A stretch of DNA of 64,000 nucleotides, taken from positions 1 to 64,000 of the forward strand of contig NZ_PRLC01000013.1 in NCBI RefSeq assembly GCF_003287455.1, given 5' to 3'. The stretch is from Faecalibacterium hattorii (GTDB taxonomy: Bacteria > Bacillota > Clostridia > Oscillospirales > Ruminococcaceae). Below, piece after piece: positions 42,527 through 48,991 of the stretch (position 1 is the first letter of the stretch; the number at the start of each line of letters is the position of its first letter). A model generated the notes under the pieces. The model worked only from the letters and a program-made list of their open reading frames with translations, was not told the DNA's origin and ran no database searches. A program made the translations under genes and the position numbers.

Positions 42527-42571
42527 CTACGAATCAGTAGGCCGGGGGTTCGAGTCCCTTCCATCGCACCA
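42527..42571 (+). repeat. Right border att core: 3' half of tRNA-Arg (ACG)
   Basis: CTACGAATCAGTAGGCC followed by GGGGGTTCGAGTCCC and CCATCGCACCA aligns base for base with the tRNA-Lys core, but the anticodon reads ACG and the acceptor strand CCATCGC differs. It is the 3' half of another tRNA, most likely Arg(ACG); the 5' half is absent. Confidence 0.8.
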
Positions 42572-42578
42572 GATATTG

Positions 42579-42611
42579 AACGTCAAATCGAAAGATTTGG
42601 CGTTCTTTTTT
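42579..42611 (+). terminator. tRNA-type terminator at the right border
   Basis: AACGTCAAATC, loop GAAA, GATTTGGCGTT, then CTTTTTT. It is nearly identical to the hairpin at 88-122, including flanking bases up to TTATGTAACCCC. Confidence 0.85.
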
Positions 42612-42637
42612 GTTATGTAACCCCTAAAAATTTCCAC

Positions 42638-42666
42638 TTGACAATCCAATATTGCCTTGCTATAAT
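42638..42666 (+). promoter_or_regulatory. Consensus promoter of the zinc transporter operon
   Basis: TTGACA (42638-42643), 17-bp spacer, TATAAT (42661-42666): a perfect sigma-A promoter 46 bp upstream of the first gene. Confidence 0.9.
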
Positions 42667-42668
42667 CC

Positions 42669-42691
42669 AATTCGCAACTAAGTTGCAAATT
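42669..42691. promoter_or_regulatory. Palindromic operator overlapping the transcription start
   Basis: A 23-bp inverted repeat, AATTCGCAAC-TAA-GTTGCAAATT, with one mismatched pair. Its place right after the -10 box indicates repression; a metal-dependent (Zur/Fur-type) regulator is the natural candidate given the genes controlled. The regulator is not in the window. Confidence 0.7.
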
Positions 42692-42711
42692 CGAGAGGGG
42701 AGGGCAATGGA

Positions 42712-43014
42712 ATGAACTGCACTGTAAAACAACGCCGCGCTGCGTGGATTCTGCTGGTTGGTTTTCTGCTGGCCATTTTGGTTTCATTGACGTTCTGCGC
42801 GGAAGAAGTCAACCACGACTGTACCGGGGCAGACTGCGCCGTCTGCGCACAACTGAAACTTTGCGAGAATATCCTGCACGCCGGAAAAGATGGTTCCGAG
42901 CAGTTCATTCGGACATCCACGCCGCATTTTGTGCTGGCGGCTTTGCTGTCGCTTTGCTCTCCGCTTTTGCTGATAAAAACACCGATTCGACTAAAGGTAA
43001 AGCTGTCGGATTAA
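42712..43014 (+). CDS. Small cysteine-rich membrane protein of the zinc operon
   Basis: A 100-residue protein with two membrane helices (AAWILLVGFLLAILVSLTFC and FVLAALLSLCSPLLLI) and a cysteine-rich loop between them (HDCTGADCAVCAQLKLCEN) that could bind metal. It is the first gene behind the promoter and operator at 42638-42691. Family not recognised; a role in zinc handling is inferred from the operon. Confidence 0.7.
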   Translation: MNCTVKQRRAAWILLVGFLLAILVSLTFCAEEVNHDCTGADCAVCAQLKLCENILHAGKDGSEQFIRTSTPHFVLAALLSLCSPLLLIKTPIRLKVKLSD

Positions 43015-43064
43015 GAAATGCCTGTCCGTATGATTCTTGAGATCAAACAATGGAGAGCATTTCT

Positions 43065-44075
43065 ATGAAAAAACTCAAACGTATATTCGCTGTATTTTTT
43101 TGCCTTTTACTGGCTTCTGGCATTTTGGGTGGCTGTGGGAAGGCCGCATCTTCGTCCGCTCCTGCACTGTCTGCATCGCAGAGTGGCAGCAAGCCGCTGA
43201 AAATCGTCACGACTATTTTCCCGGAGTATGACTGGGTGCGCGAAATCCTCGGCGATAAGGCCGATCATGCCGAGGTTACCATGCTTCTGGACAACGGCGT
43301 GGATTTGCACAGCTATCAGCCCACCGCAGATGATATCATTAAGATCTCGGACTGTGACTTGTTCATCTATGTTGGCGGCGAATCGGATGGCTGGGTGGAG
43401 GATGCCTTGAAGGAAGCCGCCAATAAGGATATGCAGGTCATCAACCTGCTGGATGTGCTGGGTGAGTAGGTAAAAGAGGAAGAAGTCGTAGAAGGCATGG
43501 AGGCCGAGGAAGAAGAATCCGAGGATGAAGATGAGCCGGAGTACGATGAACACGTCTGGCTGTCCCTGAAGAACGCCGAGACCCTCTGCAGCGCCATCAC
43601 CGATGCACTGAAAGAAATCGACCCGGCCAACAAAGATGCCTATGCTGCCAACGCTGCATCCTATCTGGAAAAGCTGGCCGCTCTGGATGGCGAATATCAG
43701 ACGGTGGTGGACAATGCCGCCCGGAAAACCGTGCTGTTCGGCGACCGTTTCCCGTTCCGCTATCTGGTGGACGATTATGGTCTGAGCTATTATGCCGCGT
43801 TTGCGGGCTGCTCTGCGGAAACGGAAGCCAGCTTTGAGACCATTTCTTTCCTTGCTGGCAAGGTGGATGAACTGGGGCTGCCCTGTGTGCTGACCATTGA
43901 GGGCGCACAGCATAAAATCGCTGAAACCATCGTGCAGAATTCTGCCGCCAAGAACCAGTTCATCCTGACGCTGGATTCCATGCAGTCCACCACATCCGCC
44001 GATGCGGCAAACGGCACGACCTATCTTTCCGTGATGGAAAGCAACCTTGACGTGCTGAAACAGACTCTGAACTAA
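43065..44075 (+). pseudogene. znuA: Zinc-binding lipoprotein of ABC transporter, interrupted by a stop
   Basis: A ZnuA/AdcA-type solute-binding protein (cluster A-1). Lipobox LLASGILGGCG, then IVTTIFPEYDWVREILGD and LLDNGVDLHSYQPTADDI with the first ligand His. An in-frame TAG at 43467-43469 (GGTGAGTAGGTAAAAG) stops the protein after 134 residues; the same frame continues from there to 44075 with the remaining domains (EYDEHVWLSLKN, FGDRFPFRYLVDDYGLSYYA). A single CAG to TAG change would explain it. The loop before EHVW is acidic rather than His-rich. With the damaged ATPase next door, the import system is most likely dead. Confidence 0.85.
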
Positions 44076-44089
44076 AGGAAGGAACCGTT

Positions 44090-44724
44090 ATGTCTCAGCT
44101 CATTTGTAAGAACCTTCTCGTTGGCTATGAGGGAAAGGCCATTCTGGATCCTCTGAATTTTGAGATCCACGCAGGTGACTATCTTTGCGTGGTCGGAGAA
44201 AACGGTGCGGGCAAAAGCACCTTGATGAAAACGCTGCTCGGTTTGCAGCAGCCTGTTTCCGGGCAGATCGAGATGGGTGATGGTCTGCGCCAGAACGAGA
44301 TCGGCTATCTGCCCCAGCAGACCATCGTGCAGAGAGATTTTCCGGCGTCGGTGCAGGAGATCGTGTTGTCTGGCTGCCAGAGTCGCTGCGGTCTGCGTCC
44401 GTTTTACAGTCGTGAAGAAAAGCAGCTTGCGCAGAATGCCATGCGCAAAATGCAGATCGAACCGCTGGCAAAACGCTGCTTCTGGACGAGCCTGTTTCCG
44501 GACTTGACCCAAAGGTGACTGCGGAGATGTACCATCTGATCGAAACGCTGAACCGACAGGAGGGCATTACTGTCCTGATGATCTCCCATGACATTCGGGC
44601 TGCGGTTTGCTATGCCAGCCACATTCTCCATATCGGCGAAAGCGTCTTTTTCGGCACACGGGAAGAGTATCTGCAAAGCCCGCAGGGGCGGCTGTTTGCG
44701 GCTGGGAAAGGCGGTGCCGTATGA
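44090..44724 (+). pseudogene. znuC: Zinc ABC transporter ATPase with internal deletion
   Basis: The first part (44090 to about 44480) is a normal ABC ATPase: Walker A GENGAGKSTLMKTLLG and the Q loop YLPQQTIVQRDFP. Then the signature LSGGQ region is missing: after EPLAKRC the DNA jumps to sequence that in another frame reads LLLDEPVSGLDPKVTAEMYH (Walker B) and continues to ISHDIRAAVCYA. The deletion removed an estimated 30-40 codons and shifted the frame, so the first frame ends at 44518. The junction GCAAAACGCTGCTTC would suit either side, suggesting deletion between short direct repeats. Confidence 0.85.
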
Positions 44725-45569
44725 ACATGTTGGAAAAGCTGGCCTTTTACTGGAACTATCCTTTTGTCCGCTATGCGCTCATTGTGGGTGTTCTGATTGC
44801 CCTGTGTTCTTCGCTGCTGGGCGTGACGCTGGTGCTGAAGCGGTTCTCCTTTATCGGAGATGGCCTTTCTCATGTGGCGTTCGGCGGCATGGCCGTTGCG
44901 ACGGTATTGGGAATGTCCGACCATATGCCGCTGACGCTGGCCGTGACTGTGGCGTGTGCAGTCCTGCTGCTGCACACCGGGCAGAACACCCAGATCAAAG
45001 GCGATGCTGCCATTGCGATGGTGTCCGTTGGCGCGCTTGCAATGGGCTATCTGCTGATGAATCTGTTCTCGACCTCGGCAAACCTGTCCGGCGATGTGTG
45101 CAGCACCTTGTTCGGCTCTACCTCGATTCTGACCCTGACAAAATCAGAGGTCTGGCTCTGCATCGGGCTGTCCATCGTTGTAGTTCTGGTGTTTGTGTTG
45201 TTCTACCATAAGATATTCGCTGTCACTTTTGACGAAACCTTTGCAAAGGCGGTCGGAACCAATGCGAACGGATACAATCTGCTGATCGCCATTGTCATTG
45301 CCGTCATCATTGTGCTGGCCATGAACCTTGTCGGCTCGCTGCTGATTTCTGCACTGGTGATTTTTCCGGCTCTTTCGGCCATGCGCCTGTGCAAAAATTT
45401 CTGCGCCGTCACCATCTGCTCGGCGGTACTGTCCGTGAGCTGTGCCTTTGTGGGCATCGTGGCTTCCATCCTAGCCGGAACGCCGGTTGGCTCGACCATT
45501 GTAGCGGTTGACATGGCGGCGTTTGGTTTGTGCTGTCTGGCCGGAAAACTGCTGGGGAGGGCATCATGA
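44721..45569 (+). CDS. znuB: Zinc ABC transporter permease
   Basis: A 282-residue ABC-3 family permease with about eight membrane helices; typical segments are RFSFIGDGLSHVAFGGMAVA and MNLVGSLLISALVIFPALSA. Its ATG overlaps the stop of the ATPase gene (ATGA), and its own stop overlaps the next start. The reading frame is intact although both partner genes are broken, so it may simply not have decayed yet. Confidence 0.9.
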   Translation: MNMLEKLAFYWNYPFVRYALIVGVLIALCSSLLGVTLVLKRFSFIGDGLSHVAFGGMAVATVLGMSDHMPLTLAVTVACAVLLLHTGQNTQIKGDAAIAMVSVGALAMGYLLMNLFSTSANLSGDVCSTLFGSTSILTLTKSEVWLCIGLSIVVVLVFVLFYHKIFAVTFDETFAKAVGTNANGYNLLIAIVIAVIIVLAMNLVGSLLISALVIFPALSAMRLCKNFCAVTICSAVLSVSCAFVGIVASILAGTPVGSTIVAVDMAAFGLCCLAGKLLGRAS

Positions 45570-46099
45570 AACGATTCTTGAAAGGGCTTCTGCTGCTGGG
45601 TATCGCCGCTGCGTTGACCGCCTGCGGTGCAAAATCTGAAACAGCATCTTCTGTGGTGACGGTCCTGCCGGAACCCGCATCCTCCAATGCTGCTACTGCG
45701 CCCGCCCCGGAACATTCTATGCAGCTCCCGGAAAGCAGCACTGCTGATGCAAGCGATATTCACGCCGGGATGGATGCAGAGATTGACCTGACCTTACTCA
45801 GTGATACGGTTGTGAACGCAGAAGTTTACAATATGCTCGTTACCCCGGAGAACTACACCGATAAAATTGTTCGTATGACGGGCGAATATCAGGAGTACAT
45901 AGATGAGCAGACCGGGGAGCTGTATCACTCCTGTGTCATCTACGATGCGCTTGCCTGCTGCCAGCAGGGAGTGGAGTTCGTGCTGACCGATGGCGATTAC
46001 CCGGAAGAAGGCGCACCCATTACCGTGGTGGGGCGGTATGAAACCTATACAACACCGTACTATGATTACTTTCATCTGGTGGATGGAGTAAGAGAGTAA
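45566..46099 (+). CDS. Lipoprotein with OB-fold-like domain (zinc operon)
   Basis: A 177-residue lipoprotein: signal peptide with lipobox ALTAC at residues 16-20, a low-complexity linker, then a domain of about 90 residues (NYTDKIVRMTGEYQEYIDEQ through APITVVGRYETY) that looks like a small OB fold. Conserved cysteines (CCQQG) may bind metal. It is translationally coupled to znuB. Its 3' end overlaps the convergent ogt gene by 28 bp. Confidence 0.75.
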   Translation: MKRFLKGLLLLGIAAALTACGAKSETASSVVTVLPEPASSNAATAPAPEHSMQLPESSTADASDIHAGMDAEIDLTLLSDTVVNAEVYNMLVTPENYTDKIVRMTGEYQEYIDEQTGELYHSCVIYDALACCQQGVEFVLTDGDYPEEGAPITVVGRYETYTTPYYDYFHLVDGVRE

Positions 46100-46617
46100 T
46101 TGATTGGCGGAAAGAGGTGCTCCATGCGGATCTTTTCCAGTGTCAGCAGCTTTGCCTTTTTGTCGATGCCGCCTGCGTAGCCGGTCAGGCTGCCGTTGGT
46201 GCCGACGACCCGGTGGCAGGGGATGATGATGGAGATCTCGTTGTGCCCGACCGCCCCACCCACGGCCTGTGCCGACATCCGGGGAAGACCGTGCATCGCC
46301 GCCAGCTGCTTTGCCAGTGCGCCGTAGGTCGTGGTCTGGCCGTAGGGGATCTGGAGCAGAAGCGCCCAGACTTCCTGCCGGAAGGGGGAACCAATGGGGT
46401 GGAGCGGCGGAGTGAAGTCCGGCTCCTGCCCGCGGAAGTAAACATCCAGCCAGCGCTTTGCTTCGCGGAGGATGGGCGTTTCCTGCGCCTTATGCTCCGG
46501 GTCCAGCGTATCGGCGAAATATTTTTCGCCATCGAACCAGAGTCCGGTCAGGCCGACCTCATCCGCTGCCAGCAGGATGCCGCCCAGCGGGGAATCGTAG
46601 TGCAGCGTGTACATCAT
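46072..46617 (-). CDS. ogt: Methylated-DNA-protein-cysteine methyltransferase
   Basis: A 181-residue O6-alkylguanine DNA alkyltransferase. It shows FRQEVWALLLQIPYGQTTTY, the recognition helix, and the active-site PCHRVVG with the acceptor cysteine near residue 133, followed by GYAGGIDKK. It repairs O6-methylguanine by suicide transfer. The start at 46617 follows AAAGGGGGA; the frame is open upstream without a site. Confidence 0.94.
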   Translation of the reverse strand: MMYTLHYDSPLGGILLAADEVGLTGLWFDGEKYFADTLDPEHKAQETPILREAKRWLDVYFRGQEPDFTPPLHPIGSPFRQEVWALLLQIPYGQTTTYGALAKQLAAMHGLPRMSAQAVGGAVGHNEISIIIPCHRVVGTNGSLTGYAGGIDKKAKLLTLEKIRMEHLFPPINYSLTPSTR

Positions 46618-46692
46618 GGCGGGTCCCCCTTTCCTTTTCTTGGAGGTCAAGCGTAGCAGATTTTGCACGCAGTGTCAAGAAAAACGGAGTGA

Positions 46693-46721
46693 TTGAAAAG
46701 CCTTGCGTAATTTTGTATAAT
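46693..46721 (+). promoter_or_regulatory. Promoter of the LytTR two-component operon
   Basis: TTGAAA (46693-46698), 17-bp spacer, TATAAT (46716-46721), 46 bp before the GTG start. Confidence 0.8.
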
Positions 46722-46766
46722 AAAACTGGATTTTGCCGAACATGGAAAACAGGGGAGGTGCGGGGC

Positions 46767-47477
46767 GTGATCCGAGTGGCCATCGTGGAGGACGAAGAGG
46801 CGGTGCGGGAGCAGCTGCTGGGCTATGTGCAGCGCTACACCCGGCAATACGGCACGACCTTTGAAGTACGAACATTTTCGGACGGGGTGGAGATCTTGGA
46901 GGGGTACCGCCCGGTTTTCGATCTCATCCTGCTGGATGTGGAGATGAAGCATCTGGACGGCATGGAAACGGCCCAGCGCATCCGGGCGCTGGATTCAGAC
47001 GTGATGATCGTCTTCATCACCAACATGGCGCAGTATGCCATCAAGGGCTATGCGGTGGGGGCACTGGACTACGTGCTGAAGCCGGTGCCCTATTTTGCGT
47101 TCTCCCAGCAGCTTCAAAAGGCGGAGGAGCAGCTGCGCCGCCGTACCCGGCACTATCTGGCTGTGCCGGTGGAGGGTGGTCTGCGGCGGCTGGACACCTC
47201 CCGCATTTACTATATAGAAAGCGAGGGCCACCGGGTGCGTTTTTACACCGAAGAGGGCGACTTTGCGGCCCCCGGCGCGCTGAAGGCACTGGAAGAAAAG
47301 CTGGCCGACCGCCCCTTTGCCCGCTGCAACAGCGGCTACCTTGTCAATCTGGCACAGGTACAGGCCGTGCAGCAGAACACGGTGCAGGTTGGGCCCTATG
47401 AGCTGCAGGTCAGCCGCCCCAAGCGGAAGAGCTTCCTTGCGGCGCTGACCGACTACATCGGGGGTGACGGCTTATGA
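46767..47477 (+). CDS. LytTR-family response regulator
   Basis: A 236-residue AgrA/LytR-type regulator. Receiver domain: IVEDEEAVREQ, phospho-acceptor in LILLDVEMKHLDGME, and KPV near residue 107. LytTR DNA-binding domain from about residue 130 (IYYIESEGHRVRFY, FARCNSGYLVNL). Start is GTG at 46767 after GGGGAGG. LytTR proteins bind pairs of short direct repeats two helical turns apart; such a pair lies before the GH3 gene at 48852-48883. Coupled to the kinase gene by ATGA overlap. Confidence 0.92.
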   Translation: MIRVAIVEDEEAVREQLLGYVQRYTRQYGTTFEVRTFSDGVEILEGYRPVFDLILLDVEMKHLDGMETAQRIRALDSDVMIVFITNMAQYAIKGYAVGALDYVLKPVPYFAFSQQLQKAEEQLRRRTRHYLAVPVEGGLRRLDTSRIYYIESEGHRVRFYTEEGDFAAPGALKALEEKLADRPFARCNSGYLVNLAQVQAVQQNTVQVGPYELQVSRPKRKSFLAALTDYIGGDGL

Positions 47478-48760
47478 TTGAGCTACCCAATATCCCGCGC
47501 CTCTATACGGCGCTGGCGGAGGTGCTGGCCGTCTGCCTGTACGCCGACCGTCTGCCGCTGCGGTGCGGAAAGACCGCCACAGGGGCGATCACCGTGGTCT
47601 GGGTGATCGTGCTGGGGGCTTTTCTGAAATGCACCGGCTTTGTGCCGCTGATGTGGTGGATCCCCTGTATGCTCTGTGCGGTGAGTCTGCTCTACATCTA
47701 CCTTTGGGGCACCCGGTGCGTGAACTGGCTGGAAGCGCTGTATACCACGGCGCGGGCCTTTATGCTGGCCGAGCTGGCCGCCAGCGTGGAGTGGCAGCTC
47801 CACTGCTGGGTCTTCCCGCACCGCAGGGGCGGCGACCCGCTGGCACTGCTGCTGTTGGTGGTCGTGTACGGTGCGGTGTATGGGGAGATGTACTGGCTGG
47901 AGACCAGCCGCCCCCAGCCCAGCGGACATCTGGACATCAGCAACAAAGCGGCGCTGGTGGCGGTGGTCATGGCCGGGACCGTCTTTGCGGTGAGCAACCT
48001 GCTGTTTTTGGGCAGCGGCAAGGTCACGATGATGCTGTACTATGTTCGCACGCTGGTGGATATCTGCGGCGTGCTGATCTTGACGGTCCAGCAGGACCAG
48101 CTGCGGGAAGCGGCCCTGCACAAGGAGCTGACCGCGCTGGACAGCGTGCTTCACCGCCAGTATGAGCAGTACAAGCGGAGCAAGGAGGGCGTCAAGCTCA
48201 TCAACCGGCGCTACCACGAGCTGAAAGTTCAAATCGCCGACATCCGCGCCGAGCGGGACCGCGCCAAGCAGGACGCGGCCTTGGCTCGGATGGAGTCGGG
48301 CATCCTGCAATATGAGGCCGAGAACAAGACCGGCAACCCGGTGTTGGACACCCTGCTGACGGCCAAGAGTATGGACTGTCAGGAAAAACACATCCAGATG
48401 ACCAGCGTAGCCGACGGCCGGGCGCTGAATTTCCTGACCACGCGGGAGATCTGCACCATCGTGGGCACCGCGCTGGACAACGCCATTGAGAGCTGCGCCG
48501 CTGAGCCGGACCCCGAAAAGCGGCTCATCCGAACGGCGGTCTATGTCCAGAACGGCTTTGTCATGTTCCGGTTTGAAAATTACTGCGCTGAACCCGTAGA
48601 ACTGGGCCCGGACGGTCTGCCCGCCCGGAGCGCCCACGGCGGCTACGACCTGAAAAGCCTCCGTGCGCTGGCCCAGCAGCACGGCGGCAGCATGACCGTC
48701 CACTGGGAGAACCAGTGGTTCACGGTGCGGATGCTGCTGCCGCTGCCGAAAAAAGCATAA
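47474..48760 (+). CDS. AgrC-type sensor histidine kinase
   Basis: A 428-residue sensor with six or so N-terminal membrane helices (residues 1-205), a helical linker, H-box region RRYHELKVQIAD, and a GHKL ATPase domain with N box GTALDNAIESC and a glycine-rich GGYDLKSLRALAQQHGG. This is the HPK10/AgrC layout. It should phosphorylate the regulator encoded just upstream. The stimulus is unknown; a peptide or sugar-linked signal is possible. Confidence 0.9.
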   Translation: MIELPNIPRLYTALAEVLAVCLYADRLPLRCGKTATGAITVVWVIVLGAFLKCTGFVPLMWWIPCMLCAVSLLYIYLWGTRCVNWLEALYTTARAFMLAELAASVEWQLHCWVFPHRRGGDPLALLLLVVVYGAVYGEMYWLETSRPQPSGHLDISNKAALVAVVMAGTVFAVSNLLFLGSGKVTMMLYYVRTLVDICGVLILTVQQDQLREAALHKELTALDSVLHRQYEQYKRSKEGVKLINRRYHELKVQIADIRAERDRAKQDAALARMESGILQYEAENKTGNPVLDTLLTAKSMDCQEKHIQMTSVADGRALNFLTTREICTIVGTALDNAIESCAAEPDPEKRLIRTAVYVQNGFVMFRFENYCAEPVELGPDGLPARSAHGGYDLKSLRALAQQHGGSMTVHWENQWFTVRMLLPLPKKA

Positions 48761-48764
48761 ACGA

Positions 48765-48809
48765 GAGGGAGCATTTTGCAAATTGCACAAATGCTCCCTC
48801 CTTTTCTTT
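48765..48809 (+). terminator. Terminator after the kinase gene
   Basis: GAGGGAGCATTT (48765-48776) pairs with AAATGCTCCCTC (48789-48800), followed by CTTTTCTTT. Confidence 0.85.
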
Positions 48810-48851
48810 GTATATTAGCACAATAGAAATTGAAACCGATTTGAAACTTTT

Positions 48852-48883
48852 GACAGATTATGTTTCCAAAACGACAGATTATG
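48852..48883 (+). promoter_or_regulatory. Direct-repeat operator, probable LytTR site
   Basis: GACAGATTATG occurs at 48852-48862 and 48873-48883, start to start 21 bp, two helical turns. LytTR regulators (AgrA, VirR) use such paired direct repeats upstream of the -35 region. A TATCCT -10-like box follows near 48917. Confidence 0.65.
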
Positions 48884-48991
48884 AAGAAACTGAAAAATTT
48901 CTGTGTGGATTTGTTATCCTATAGATCAGTTCGGCGGAGTTGTGCGCTCCGCCATCCGTTTATTAACCCCATAAGAAGGAGGAGAAACATT

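Noticed and set aside
43467-43469. Recoding of the TAG in znuA (pyrrolysine or readthrough)
   Set aside because: No pyl genes or readthrough context seen, and the neighbouring ATPase gene is also broken, which favours simple decay.
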